The notes under the pieces were generated by a model. That model searched no databases, was not told the DNA's origin, and was given only the letters and a program-made list of their open reading frames with translations. This document shows positions 1-9,426 of a stretch of DNA of 64,000 bases, piece by piece (positions within the stretch are counted from its first letter, which is position 1; every line of letters starts with the position of its first letter). A program made the translations under genes and the position numbers. Source of the DNA: an uncultured Lachnospiraceae bacterium (GTDB lineage Bacteria > Bacillota > Clostridia > Lachnospirales > Lachnospiraceae); the NCBI GenBank assembly GCA_947625135.1, contig CANQNE010000007.1:1-64000 (forward strand), in the 5' to 3' direction.

Positions 1-1
1 C

Positions 2-1681
2 TGGGGGCCGGAGGAGCATACGGCGGCTGTGCGCAAGCAGCTGGATGAGCAGTTCCAGCAGCTGACGGAATGGCTATTATTTGATCATCTTGATTTTGAT
101 TTTATCTCCGAGGCAGTGCTGTCCCGGATGCAAAAGGCGGAAGAGGGCCGGCTGCTGGTAGGAGAGGGCGCTTACGAGGCCGTGCTGGTGCCGGGCTGCG
201 TTACCCTGCGCAGCACTACCATCGACGGGCTGCAGGCCTTTGCAAAAGCCGGGGGAACCGTGATCTTTGCGGGAGAACTGCCAAAGCTGGAGGAGGGCGT
301 TCCTTCAGAAAGAGTGCAGGCTCTCCTTGAGCAGTTCGGGGAGAGAGAAGGAGAGCGCGGCAATGTGCTGCAGATCCCATATATGAAGGCGCCGGTACTG
401 CGCAGTCTGGAGCCATGGAGAGAAGTACGTCTTTCCGATCCGCAGGGCAATACCAGCAACAAGCATCTGTATCAGCTCAGACAGGATGGGGAGAACCAGT
501 GGCTGTTTATTGCTTATGGAAAGAAAAAGCCCCGATACGACTGTGAAGGGCCTTTCCGAATGAAGATCTGCAAAAAAGGGATCTGGCATCCCCTGCGGTA
601 TGATACGATGACCGGTGAGATTCTCCCTTGTGACTACAGGCATGAGGGGAACGCCACAATCATAGAAGAACAGGGTTATGTACAGGACAGTATTCTGCTG
701 CAGCTGCGGAAAGAAAAAAGAGAGGTGCAGGCGGCCGAACCGGCGGAGATTTCCGGCACCTCGGCGCTGCGGACAGATCTTAATCAAGTGCCTGTTACTT
801 TGTGGGAGCCAAATGTGGCGGTGCTGGATCGGGCCCGCTATAAAGTGGACGAAGAAGCGTATCATCCCCCTATGGAAGTGCTGCGCATCGGACAGGCTGT
901 CCGGGCGGCTTATGGATATGCGCCCCAGGGCGGCAAGATGGCCCAGCCATGGACCTGCGGAAAGCAAGGGGGAGCTGCGCCTCATAAGCTCACGTTGGAA
1001 TACAGCATCCAAAGTCAGCTGTTTATAGAAGCCCCGTCCCTTGCGCTGGAACAGGCAGACAAGGCGAAGATCACGCTGAATGGCCGGGATGTGCCGTCAC
1101 AGCCGGACGGGTATTATGTGGACCGGAAGATCCTCACCGTTCCCCTGCCGCCCATAGAACCGGGAAAGAACATCCTCTGTATCACCCTCCCCTTCGGGGA
1201 AAACGCAAACATTGAAAATGCGTTCCTTCTTGGGAAATTCGGCGTGCAGGTGCAGGGAAGCGGCTATGTGCTGACAGCGCTGCCAAAAACCCTTGCTTTT
1301 GGGGATATCGTGCCTCAGGGACTGCCTTTTTACGGAGGGAATCTTTCCTATCATCTGGAAGTTGAGACGCCTGAGGGAGATTTCTCCCTGCGCAGCTCCT
1401 ATTACAGAGGTGCGCTGATAGGAGTTTCTGTTGACGGAAACCGGGAAGGCTCCATTGTCTTTCCGCCTTACCGTTTTGAAAAGCGGGGGCTGGTTCCCGG
1501 TGCCCATCAGATCGACCTGACTCTGTTTGGAACCCGGATCAATACATTCGGCGCACTGCATAACTGTAATGAAAATACTACATGGTTCGGGCCGGACGCA
1601 TGGCGTACTGCCGGGGACAGCTACAGCGAGGCTTATCAGCTGAAACGGGTGGGGATATTAAAGGAGCCGGAAATCCGGTGA
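2..1681 (+). CDS. Rhamnosidase-like glycoside hydrolase, C-terminal part (5' truncated by window)
   Basis: The frame is already open at base 2 (WGPEEH...) and runs into a GTG at 29, so the true start lies upstream of the window. The visible 559 residues begin with a helical stretch (around LDFDFISEAVL). A Rossmann/GATase-like segment follows (AYEAVLVPG, then AGGTVIFAGELP), of the kind found in GH106 and GH42-type enzymes. The last third is beta-rich and resembles a GH2/GH106 sugar-binding jelly roll (ITLNGRDV, then PLPPIEPGKNILCI). Its place beside pectin methylesterase and polygalacturonase suggests removal of rhamnose or another side-chain sugar from pectin. The catalytic domain is outside the window, so the GH106-like call rests on overall resemblance and context only. 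Confidence 0.6.
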   Translation, partial: WGPEEHTAAVRKQLDEQFQQLTEWLLFDHLDFDFISEAVLSRMQKAEEGRLLVGEGAYEAVLVPGCVTLRSTTIDGLQAFAKAGGTVIFAGELPKLEEGVPSERVQALLEQFGEREGERGNVLQIPYMKAPVLRSLEPWREVRLSDPQGNTSNKHLYQLRQDGENQWLFIAYGKKKPRYDCEGPFRMKICKKGIWHPLRYDTMTGEILPCDYRHEGNATIIEEQGYVQDSILLQLRKEKREVQAAEPAEISGTSALRTDLNQVPVTLWEPNVAVLDRARYKVDEEAYHPPMEVLRIGQAVRAAYGYAPQGGKMAQPWTCGKQGGAAPHKLTLEYSIQSQLFIEAPSLALEQADKAKITLNGRDVPSQPDGYYVDRKILTVPLPPIEPGKNILCITLPFGENANIENAFLLGKFGVQVQGSGYVLTALPKTLAFGDIVPQGLPFYGGNLSYHLEVETPEGDFSLRSSYYRGALIGVSVDGNREGSIVFPPYRFEKRGLVPGAHQIDLTLFGTRINTFGALHNCNENTTWFGPDAWRTAGDSYSEAYQLKRVGILKEPEIR

Positions 1682-1728
1682 TCCGCCTGTCAGCCACAGA
1701 CCATAAAAAGATTTCAAGAGAAGGGAAA

Positions 1729-3837
1729 ATGTGCATGAAGGAAAAGAAAATTGACAAGATGTTGGCGACAAAGAACCGGATGCTGCGTGCCTATCCGGGG
1801 AAGCTGTTGTTCGGGCCTGCGGCGGATCGTCTGTTTGCCGATTGTCTGGACAGGAAGCCGGGATTTTGCGGAAATATTGATTTTATTCACAAAATAAATC
1901 TGGACATGCTCTTTGAGATTGTCTGCAGCAGAAAGCTGAATATGGTGACGGCCAGAACCATCTGGTATCCCAGCCATCTTTTGCTGGAGTATGAAGACGA
2001 CCATCTTTGTCTGGAGGAGACAAAGCACCTGAATGAAAATGACATTGCATTTTGCCGGCAGACATGGACCAATAAGGGAAATCAGGCGTTCCGTCTGACG
2101 CTGCGGGTGGAGCCGACGGGCTGCAATATAGAAAAAGCGGGAAATTATACCTTCTTTTCCATGCCGGAGCCGTTGCGGGACTATCGGGTAGGCGTCTGCG
2201 CAGGCTGGCAGTTTGCGGAGAATGAGATCACTGTGGAGCCGGGATGCACGGTTACCTTGATCGCCGCGGCTGCGGCCGGAAATCTGGAAACGGAGACAAA
2301 AGAGGACATAATCAAGAAGCTGGACGCTTTTTTACATACCGGGCAGACCCCGGAAGAATATGCGGAGGAAAGCACGGAGGCTTATCAGAGATTTTTTGAC
2401 CGGGCGCCGGAATTTACAAGCAGCGATCCCATGCTGGACAAGACATGGTGGTATCGCTGGTATATCCTGCGGAACTGTACCAGCAAGCCCGGCTTTGGAT
2501 ATTTACAGCATCCCACTGTCTATGAGGGAAGGGCGCACAAAACCTCCAAATACCCGCCCCTTTCGGTAAAGGGATGGGAATTCAGCCGGCTGATCAACCT
2601 GTCCGCTCCCCTGCAGATGACGGATTACCGCTGGTATCCTGACAAGGAGCTGCTCCATGAATTTGTCCGGGGCTATCTGTCGCTGCCCGATGACAACGGC
2701 GTGCTGCAGTCTGCTTTTACCGATCACAAGGGAGGCGGCTTTGCAAATTATATTGTGTGGGCGATCTATAGGATCTACCTGCTGGACGGCGACAAAGAAT
2801 TCCTGAAGGAAATCCTGCCGGCGCTGAAACGGACGGTGGACGCCAATACGAAAATGTACAGCGGAGAGAACGATCTGCTGCAGGTGGAGGTTAAGCATGC
2901 CCGCACCGGAAAAGAATGTCAGCCCAGCTTCTGGTATTTTTCTGATTTTCCTGTTAATTACAAGGACAAATCCAAGATCACTCCTTTAAAGCGCATGGAT
3001 TCCAGCGTGTATCATTATCTGAACATAAAGGGTCTGGGTCTGATGATGGAGGCGGTGGGAGATGCGGAAGCAAGATCCTATCTGGAGATGGCGGATACGC
3101 TTGCTTCCCAGATCAACGAAAAGGCATGGGATGAAGAGACAAAATTCTATTATGATCTGCATTATCAGACCGACGAGAAGGCCATGGTAAAAAATATTGT
3201 GGGGATTTATCCCTACTGGGCGGATCTTGCCCCGGCGGACAGACTGGCCGGGCTGGAGAAGCTGTTCAGTCCCGAATACTTCAACACCGGCGCCGTATTT
3301 TCTACTGTTGCAAGGGATTGCCGGGCTTATGCGGCTCACGGCGGCTGGATGGGCAATCTGAAGGGCAGAGACAGCTGCATGTGGGACGGCCCTTCATGGC
3401 CTTATACAAACGGCATCGCCCTGGCTGCTATCGGCCGGCAGAGCAAAAACAATGGACATTGTTATGACGGGCAGTTCGGGGAATTTCTGAGAAAGTACGC
3501 TTACCAGCATTACCGCAACGGCAATCTGGAGGAGCCCTATCTGGTAGAGCAGTATCATGCGGAGACCGGAGAGAATCTCAGCGACGAGCCGGATTACAAT
3601 CATTCATTTTTTAACGATCTGATCATCAGCTATGTGGCCGGTGTGGATGTATTGGAAGATAAGGTGGTGATTGATCCGTTGGACATCGGATTGGAATATT
3701 TTACTTTGAAGAATCTGCAGATCAGAGGGAAGTGCTTTGAGATCTCCCTGGAAAAGGACGGTACTTTCCGGGTATCGGTGGACGGCAGGGTATGCGCCGC
3801 CACAAAAGGATATCAAAAAGTGGAGATCCCCCTGTAG
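1729..3837 (+). CDS. Putative (alpha/alpha)6-barrel glycoside hydrolase (MGH1/GH63-like)
   Basis: The start is set at ATG 1729, with an AGAGAAGGG site just upstream; ATG 1735 is an alternative. The product has 702 residues and no signal peptide, so it should be cytoplasmic. The first 230 or so residues form a beta-rich domain. The rest has the alternating helical, aromatic-rich pattern of (alpha/alpha)6-toroid hydrolases (DKTWWYRWYILRNC, RDSCMWDGPSWPYTNG, HSFFNDLIISYVAGV). The WDGPSWPY and late NHSFFNDL segments resemble the mannosylglycerate-hydrolase-like clan. It follows the preceding hydrolase at 47 bp and is probably cotranscribed with it. The substrate is not evident; a pectin-derived oligosaccharide fits the neighbourhood. 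Its stop codon lies in the loop of the hairpin that ends the convergent regulator gene. Confidence 0.65.
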   Translation: MCMKEKKIDKMLATKNRMLRAYPGKLLFGPAADRLFADCLDRKPGFCGNIDFIHKINLDMLFEIVCSRKLNMVTARTIWYPSHLLLEYEDDHLCLEETKHLNENDIAFCRQTWTNKGNQAFRLTLRVEPTGCNIEKAGNYTFFSMPEPLRDYRVGVCAGWQFAENEITVEPGCTVTLIAAAAAGNLETETKEDIIKKLDAFLHTGQTPEEYAEESTEAYQRFFDRAPEFTSSDPMLDKTWWYRWYILRNCTSKPGFGYLQHPTVYEGRAHKTSKYPPLSVKGWEFSRLINLSAPLQMTDYRWYPDKELLHEFVRGYLSLPDDNGVLQSAFTDHKGGGFANYIVWAIYRIYLLDGDKEFLKEILPALKRTVDANTKMYSGENDLLQVEVKHARTGKECQPSFWYFSDFPVNYKDKSKITPLKRMDSSVYHYLNIKGLGLMMEAVGDAEARSYLEMADTLASQINEKAWDEETKFYYDLHYQTDEKAMVKNIVGIYPYWADLAPADRLAGLEKLFSPEYFNTGAVFSTVARDCRAYAAHGGWMGNLKGRDSCMWDGPSWPYTNGIALAAIGRQSKNNGHCYDGQFGEFLRKYAYQHYRNGNLEEPYLVEQYHAETGENLSDEPDYNHSFFNDLIISYVAGVDVLEDKVVIDPLDIGLEYFTLKNLQIRGKCFEISLEKDGTFRVSVDGRVCAATKGYQKVEIPL

Positions 3838-3849
3838 GGGAATCTCCAC
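3820..3849 (-). terminator. Terminator of the AraC-family gene
   Basis: An inverted repeat GTGGAGAT-CCCC / GGGG-A-ATCTCCAC has a five-base loop. Read on the minus strand it is followed by TTTTT, fitting a Rho-independent terminator for the regulator ending at 3869. On the plus strand no T-run follows. The stop codon of the convergent hydrolase (3835-3837) lies in the loop. Confidence 0.75.
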
Positions 3850-3868
3850 GAAAAAGGATTCAAAGGCT

Positions 3869-4738
3869 TCAGCTGCGGGACTCGCTCCCGTTGTTGGCAT
3901 GGTCGTTCCGGTAACTGCTGGGAGACTGACCGGAAAATGCCTTGAATATTTTGGAAAAATAAAAGGGATCGCTGATCCCCACCGAGGTAGCCACCTCCCG
4001 CATGGGGATCTTGGTATCTGCAAGCAGCGTTTTGGCATGCTGCACCCGGATCTTATTGGCGTACTCGGGGATCGTCATGCCGGTTTCCGCACGGAAGATT
4101 CTGGACAGATAGCTGCGGCTGTAGTTTACGTGGCGGCAGAGCATATTCACGTCCAGATCCAGATGATAGTTTTCTTCGATAAACCGGATGGCCTTCCAAA
4201 CGGCGGCATCCTGCCGGTACTGGTCGGTGAGCTTTTTCTGCTTGTTGGTAACCTGCATCAGGTAAGAAAACAGTATGTAAATATTGCCCGTAGCTACCAG
4301 CCGGAGGGAATCCTCCGTGTAGCCGAGGGAATTGATGATCGTCAGAAGTGTCCGCTGGATGGCGGGGGTCAGGGCATTGTGCAGGATGTGCTGCTCAGCG
4401 GTGATGCCGATATCCTCCAAAAAAGTGGAGCAGTACTCCCCGTTGATGCAGACCCACATCAGTTCCCAGGGATCTTCCGGGTTGGCGTAATAGTGGTGGC
4501 GCTGCTTGGGAAAGATGATGATCAGGTCGCCCTGCTCGCAGGCGATGGCCTTTTCATTCCCGAACTCCACAAACCCTTTGCCATTGATGACAAACACCAG
4601 TTTATAGGAATCCATGATCCGGGGCCCCACGTTGTGGGTAGGCTCGCAGTAGCGGTGGCCGGCCCATGTGACGTAGATATCTGTGTGTTGATATTTCTCA
4701 GGGGGCGCATGGAAGTATTGTGTGACAGATGGAGTCAT
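3869..4738 (-). CDS. AraC-family transcriptional regulator of the pectin locus
   Basis: The start is ATG at 4738, seven bases after an AGAAAGGGTG site; an in-frame GTG at 4747 is less well placed. The product has 289 residues. The N-terminal half is a cupin-like ligand-sensing domain (KLVFVINGKGFVEF, ACEQGDLIIIFPKQRHHYY). The last 100 residues form the double helix-turn-helix of AraC/XylS proteins (HVNYSRSYLSRIFRAETGMT, then EVATSVGISDPFYFSKIFKA). It is transcribed divergently from the pectin methylesterase gene, so it most likely activates the pectin genes in response to a breakdown sugar. The effector is unknown. Confidence 0.93.
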   Translation of the reverse strand: MTPSVTQYFHAPPEKYQHTDIYVTWAGHRYCEPTHNVGPRIMDSYKLVFVINGKGFVEFGNEKAIACEQGDLIIIFPKQRHHYYANPEDPWELMWVCINGEYCSTFLEDIGITAEQHILHNALTPAIQRTLLTIINSLGYTEDSLRLVATGNIYILFSYLMQVTNKQKKLTDQYRQDAAVWKAIRFIEENYHLDLDVNMLCRHVNYSRSYLSRIFRAETGMTIPEYANKIRVQHAKTLLADTKIPMREVATSVGISDPFYFSKIFKAFSGQSPSSYRNDHANNGSESRS

Positions 4739-4776
4739 AAACAACACCCTTTCTGCAAAATTGGTTCGTAAATAAT

Positions 4777-4806
4777 ATTATATACCAAAATAGCACAAAA
4801 TTACAA
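4777..4806 (-). promoter_or_regulatory. Promoter of the AraC-family gene
   Basis: On the minus strand TTGTAA (4801-4806) and TATAAT (4777-4782) are separated by 18 bp. The element lies in the 94-bp divergent gap before the methylesterase gene, where operators of this regulator would be expected. Confidence 0.6.
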
Positions 4807-4832
4807 GTTTTTTTGAAAGGAAGGTTTTGAGA

Positions 4833-5786
4833 ATGGAACGGAATCTTGTTGCAGAATTACCGCAAAAGGCTTATATTTATGTAAATGCGGAAGGAACGGG
4901 AGATTATCCCGGTATTCAGGCTGCAGTGGATGCTGTGGCGGAAAATAATCAAATTCCTACAGTGATCCGCCTCTCACCCGGCGTCTACCGGGAGCGGGTG
5001 GTCATCTCCGGCAGTAAGCCTTACATCACCCTGAAGGGGGAGGACGCAGAGAAAACAGTGATCACAAACGGATTCAATGCGGGAATGACATGGGAGAATG
5101 GAGACGTGACTACAACCTTCCGTACAGGCACCGTGACGGTGTATGCCAGTCATTTTGCGGCGGAGGGGATTACCTTTGAAAACAGTTACGACGGCGTCAG
5201 CGGCAGCGGGGGAAGGCAGGCCCTTGCCCTGTATGCCTCAGGAGAGCATCATATATACCGGGACTGCCGTTTTATCGGGGGACAGGATACGCTGTATGCC
5301 CGGGACGGCTCCCAGTATTATATCCATTGCTACATAGACGGCGACGTGGACTTTATTTTCGGCGGCGCCCGGGCCGTGTTTGAAGAATGTGAGATTTACT
5401 GCAAGAATCCCACGCCGGAGGATACGGAACGGAAGGGTTATATTGCCGCGCCCAGTACGCCCATCAATCAAAAATATGGATTCTTGTTTTTAAAATGCAA
5501 TGTGACCGGCAATTTCGCGCCGGGCACCATATATCTGGGAAGACCCTGGCACCCGGCCTCAGATCCTTTTTATGTGGGCTACTGCGTGTTTAAGGAATGT
5601 ACCCTGAGTGAGGTGATCATTCCCTGCGGCTGGAAGCAAATGGGCGGATTTCAGGTGGAGACCAACCGGCTGTATGAATACGGAAACACGGGGCCCGGGG
5701 CGGTAAGCCACGAGCAGCGCCGGCAGCTGACGGAGGAGGAAGCCGAAGAATGTACCGTGGAGCGGTTTTTGGGGTATTCCCTGTAA
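4833..5786 (+). CDS. Pectin methylesterase (CE8), apparently cytoplasmic
   Basis: The enzyme hydrolyses methyl esters of polygalacturonate, giving methanol and free carboxylates that GH28 enzymes can attack. The 317-residue product shows the CE8 right-handed beta-helix motifs: GGQDTLYA with Asp152 (acid/base), DFIFGGARAVF with Asp173 (nucleophile) and YLGRPW with Arg237 and Trp239 (substrate binding). The start is ATG 4833, eight bases after AAAGGAAGG; an upstream in-frame TTG at 4827 is unlikely. There is no signal peptide, unlike most plant-attacking CE8 enzymes, so it probably acts on imported methylated oligogalacturonides. It is followed after 15 bp by an unrecognised gene and reads as the head of an operon with the GH28 and GH140-like genes. 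Confidence 0.93.
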   Translation: MERNLVAELPQKAYIYVNAEGTGDYPGIQAAVDAVAENNQIPTVIRLSPGVYRERVVISGSKPYITLKGEDAEKTVITNGFNAGMTWENGDVTTTFRTGTVTVYASHFAAEGITFENSYDGVSGSGGRQALALYASGEHHIYRDCRFIGGQDTLYARDGSQYYIHCYIDGDVDFIFGGARAVFEECEIYCKNPTPEDTERKGYIAAPSTPINQKYGFLFLKCNVTGNFAPGTIYLGRPWHPASDPFYVGYCVFKECTLSEVIIPCGWKQMGGFQVETNRLYEYGNTGPGAVSHEQRRQLTEEEAEECTVERFLGYSL

Positions 5787-5801
5787 TACAAGGAGGAAAT
5801 C

Positions 5802-7886
5802 ATGATCTTTCATATTGGAGCCAACCGCGCTGCGGTGGATGAACATACCGTCACATTTTACTGCGGGGAAAAGGCGATTTTTTCTCAGGAGACAAAATCT
5901 CTGCTGCAGTGCTGTGACTGCCGGCCGTGGGCGCTTGCGCCTCACCGGTGGATCCTGACAGAGGCAAAAGAACAGGGGGAGGCGCTGACCCTTTCCTTTC
6001 AGGAGGGAACTGTGGCCGCCGGCCTGCGGTTTCAGGCCGCTGAGGGGGCGCTGCAGGTCACCGTTTCCTATCAAAATACAGGGGAGACCCAGATCTGCGA
6101 CTTTACGGGAGGTTTTTCCCTTTCCTGCACTGGGAAAGGCAAGAATAAGGTGACGATCCCCCATATCATTTATAATGACAACCCCAGCGCTGATCCGGAA
6201 CGGATCGTGCCCCATATCGGAGAAAAGCCCGGCGGCGGGATCATCGTGGAGGAACACCGGCTCCCTATTCCGGCGGTGAACGTGGAATGGCAGGAAGAAG
6301 GAGAATGTCGTTATGTGACGGTGCTGTCAAAGCCCGATGTGGTGACGGGAGACGAGTCGGAATACTGGTCCCTGGGTGTGATAAAGGAAGAAGAGGGAGA
6401 GCGGATCACCGCCCTTTCCGGGCCGCTGATGTTTAACGGCATGAAGGACGTGGTTTACGGCGGCAGATGCACACCGCTGCCCTACCTTACCGGCTACCGC
6501 TATGTGAGGCCGGGAGAAGGGATCGAAAAGACCTTTTATATCGGCTTCGGCGTTACGGAGGAGGGCAGAGGCTTCCGCAGCCTGGTGTCCATGGCTTACT
6601 CCCTGCTGCAGCCAAAGACCGTGGCCCGGCATACTCCCCAGGAAATGATCGCCTACAAGAAAAATGTGGTGGACACCCGGTATTATCAGGACAAAAACTG
6701 TCAGGGTTACCTGACTTTCGGGGCGGCCAATCATTTCGGAAATATTTCCAGAAGGCCGGAATATTTTCTGTACGGCTGGACGGGACAGGCCATTAAGCTG
6801 GCATGGTGCGAGTGTGTCCTCGGCCTGAAGACGGAGGAGACGTTCCGCCTGAACCGGGCTATGGAGATCGTGGACTTCTTTGTGAAAAACGGACAGAACC
6901 GGTATGTGCCCGGATTGTTCTACGGATATTATCTCATTGAAAAGCAGGAGTGGCGGAATGTCTGGAAGGATCCGGCTGCGCCCTTCTCTTCCCGGATCCA
7001 GGGAGAAAGTCTTTGCGATCTCATTGACGTGATGCAGCTTTTAAAGGATCATGGAGAGGCGGTTCCTGCGCACTGGCAGCAGGCGGCAAAGGATGCCTGT
7101 GCGTTCCTGATGGCCGAAAAGGCGCTGACGGAGGAAGGCATTTACCCTATGTCATGGAAGGAAGACGGGACACCTGCAACCTCCATCACCAACGCGGCGG
7201 GGATGCCCTGTCTGTGGGCCCTTGTAAAAGCGGCCGCTTATTTTGAGGAGGATGCGTACCTGCACTATGCGGTGGAACGGTATGAGGTATACTATGACCG
7301 GTATATGCGCACCTTTGATATTCCCTTTGCCAGAGCTACGATGGATGCCAAATGTGAGGACAAGGAAGCGGGGATTTATTTCTTTACCACCGCTGCGGAG
7401 CTATACAGGCGCACCGGCGAGGAACGGTTCAAGTGTTGGGCCTCCGTTGCGGCGGACTGGATCCTCACCTTTGTGTTTTTCTGGGAGACGGGTTTCCAGA
7501 AAAATTCCCAGTGTTACGCCATGGATTTCAAGACTACCGGCTGGCCCGGCGTCAGCGTGCAGAACCATCATCTGGATGTGTTTTTCCCTTCTTACGAGAT
7601 GTACCGTTTTGGGGTGGAATCCGGTCAGCCCTTTTATGAGGAGATGGGCAGACATGTGAGCGATGCCCTTACTTACGGCGTCAGCACAAAAGAAGGGGAA
7701 TATGATTACTCCGTGGTGGGAGAACAGGGAGAACATTATTATCATACCAATTATTTCCAGATCAAATATCCGGTGATACTGGAATGTACCTGCTGTTACC
7801 GGGGCGGCATGCAGGTGTGGAATCCTTCCTGGATTACCGCGCAGGTGATGCAGAGCGCCATCCGGTTCCGGTACGGAGATTTATAA
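5802..7886 (+). CDS. Unrecognised 694-residue protein of the pectin operon, possible novel glycosidase or lyase
   Basis: I do not recognise this family. ATG 5802 follows AAGGAGGAAATC. There is no signal peptide or membrane segment. Residues 1-270 look beta-rich (VTVSYQNTGETQICDF, YVRPGEGIEKTFYIGFG), as in a beta-sandwich. Residues 280-690 are helical and rich in Trp, Tyr and Phe (YGWTGQAIKLAWCECV, EAGIYFFTTAAELYRRTGEE, GWPGVSVQNHHLDVFF), resembling an (alpha/alpha)6 toroid. That layout occurs in several glycosidase and polysaccharide-lyase families. It lies 15 bp after the pectin methylesterase and 87 bp before the GH28 gene, so it is probably coexpressed. A role on pectin oligosaccharides is inferred from position alone. 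Confidence 0.55.
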   Translation: MIFHIGANRAAVDEHTVTFYCGEKAIFSQETKSLLQCCDCRPWALAPHRWILTEAKEQGEALTLSFQEGTVAAGLRFQAAEGALQVTVSYQNTGETQICDFTGGFSLSCTGKGKNKVTIPHIIYNDNPSADPERIVPHIGEKPGGGIIVEEHRLPIPAVNVEWQEEGECRYVTVLSKPDVVTGDESEYWSLGVIKEEEGERITALSGPLMFNGMKDVVYGGRCTPLPYLTGYRYVRPGEGIEKTFYIGFGVTEEGRGFRSLVSMAYSLLQPKTVARHTPQEMIAYKKNVVDTRYYQDKNCQGYLTFGAANHFGNISRRPEYFLYGWTGQAIKLAWCECVLGLKTEETFRLNRAMEIVDFFVKNGQNRYVPGLFYGYYLIEKQEWRNVWKDPAAPFSSRIQGESLCDLIDVMQLLKDHGEAVPAHWQQAAKDACAFLMAEKALTEEGIYPMSWKEDGTPATSITNAAGMPCLWALVKAAAYFEEDAYLHYAVERYEVYYDRYMRTFDIPFARATMDAKCEDKEAGIYFFTTAAELYRRTGEERFKCWASVAADWILTFVFFWETGFQKNSQCYAMDFKTTGWPGVSVQNHHLDVFFPSYEMYRFGVESGQPFYEEMGRHVSDALTYGVSTKEGEYDYSVVGEQGEHYYHTNYFQIKYPVILECTCCYRGGMQVWNPSWITAQVMQSAIRFRYGDL

Positions 7887-7973
7887 ATGCGGCAGCTGCA
7901 AAAAGAGATCTGCGGGGTCTGACATCCGCAGCATGGTTGCGGCAGATTCAATATCAAAGAAAAGAGGTAGCCT

Positions 7974-9398
7974 ATGCAGGAATTTGAAAAAACAGTTTAT
8001 CCCAAAGTGGAAACACCCGTTTTTCCCGATTATCAGGTGACGATCACGGAATTCGGCGCAGTGGAAGGCGGGATTGTCTCCAATACAAAGGCAATGAACG
8101 ACGCCATTGCGGCAGTACACGAGGCCGGCGGCGGCAGGGTAGTGATCCCGGCGGGCATGTGGCTTACAGGGCCCATTAACCTGCTCTCCAATGTGGACCT
8201 TCACACGGAGAACGGCGCGTTTGTGTTATTTTCCCATAATGAGGAGGAATATCCGCTGATCAGGACCTCCTATGAGGGAGAGGACCGCATCCGGGCAACT
8301 TCGCCCATCCACGGGAAGGATGCAGAGAATATCGCCATTACAGGAGAGGGCACCTTTGACGGCAACGGCCATTTATGGCGGCTTGTGAAGCGCTCCAAGA
8401 TGACAAACGGCCAGTGGAAGCAGCTTCTTTCAAGAGGGGGCGTCACAAAGGGCGAGGGCGAGCGGGAGGTATGGTTCCCCTCACAGTCTTCTTATGACGG
8501 CCACATGGCAAAGGATATCAAGCCGGATGAGGAAAACGCGCTGGAGCGGGCAAAACCGTACTTTGACTATTACCGTCCGGTTCTGGTAAGCCTGATCGGA
8601 TGCAGGAAGGTACTCCTCGAGGGCGTTACCTTCCAGAATTCTCCCGCGTGGAACGTACATCCTCTGTTCTGTGAGCATGTGACGATCAGGAATGTGCTGA
8701 TTCGCAATCCATGGAACGCCCAGAACGGAGACGGTCTGGATCTGGAGTCCTGCAGGTATGTGGAGATTACCGGAACCCGCTTTGATGTGGGGGACGACGC
8801 GATCTGCATGAAGGCGGGCAAAAATGCGCCGGCCCGCAAGATCCCTGTCCCCACGGAATATGTGACCATCAGAGACTGTATTGTCTATCATGGGCACGGC
8901 GGCTTTGTAGTGGGAAGCGAGATGAGCCGGGGCCTGAAAAACATCCGGGTGGAGAACTGCACCTTTGTAGGTACGGACATCGGCATCCGGTTTAAGAGTA
9001 CCCTGGGCCGGGGCGGTGTTGTGGAGGATATTGTGCTTGACGGCATCCGCATGATCAACATCCCCAAGCAGGCGATCCTGTTTACCATGGCCTACAGCGG
9101 CGCGCTGGACGAGAGCGCTGTTATTCCGGAGGACATTCCGGAGTTTAAAAACATTGTTATAAAAAATATATCCTGCCAGAGCTGCGGCCAGGCCATTCAG
9201 GTGGACGGCCTGAAACAGCTGCCCATCCACGATCTGTATTTTGAGGATGTGAATATTGTAGGACGGTTCGGCATCCGCTGCCAGATGGCGCAGGATATCC
9301 ACCTTCACAATGTAACGATCACAAAGGAAGGAAATACAGAGATCACAAAGACATTTGACGAGACGGTACAGGACGGATTCCAGTACGACATGTGGTGA
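7974..9398 (+). CDS. Polygalacturonase / exo-galacturonidase, GH28
   Basis: The enzyme hydrolyses alpha-1,4 galacturonic acid linkages. The 474-residue product has the full GH28 signature on a beta-helix: NGDGLD with Asp253, GDDAI with Asp274 and Asp275, GHGGFVVG with His308, and RFK at 339-341. The start ATG 7974 follows AAGAGGTAGCCT. There is no signal peptide, so it is probably an intracellular enzyme that trims oligogalacturonides to galacturonate. It stands 87 bp after the unrecognised gene and 28 bp before the apiosidase-like gene, in one operon. Galacturonate released here would feed the isomerase and dehydratase encoded at 16.9-21.6 kb. A rhamnogalacturonan or xylogalacturonan preference cannot be excluded. 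Confidence 0.93.
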   Translation: MQEFEKTVYPKVETPVFPDYQVTITEFGAVEGGIVSNTKAMNDAIAAVHEAGGGRVVIPAGMWLTGPINLLSNVDLHTENGAFVLFSHNEEEYPLIRTSYEGEDRIRATSPIHGKDAENIAITGEGTFDGNGHLWRLVKRSKMTNGQWKQLLSRGGVTKGEGEREVWFPSQSSYDGHMAKDIKPDEENALERAKPYFDYYRPVLVSLIGCRKVLLEGVTFQNSPAWNVHPLFCEHVTIRNVLIRNPWNAQNGDGLDLESCRYVEITGTRFDVGDDAICMKAGKNAPARKIPVPTEYVTIRDCIVYHGHGGFVVGSEMSRGLKNIRVENCTFVGTDIGIRFKSTLGRGGVVEDIVLDGIRMINIPKQAILFTMAYSGALDESAVIPEDIPEFKNIVIKNISCQSCGQAIQVDGLKQLPIHDLYFEDVNIVGRFGIRCQMAQDIHLHNVTITKEGNTEITKTFDETVQDGFQYDMW

Positions 9399-9426
9399 CT
9401 GGAAGGAAAGGGAGGACACAGATAGG

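Noticed and set aside
3737..4771. Long plus-strand open frame of about 344 codons across the AraC region
   Set aside because: It is antisense to the AraC-family gene, which has clear cupin and helix-turn-helix motifs; the plus-strand translation resembles nothing and has no ribosome site.
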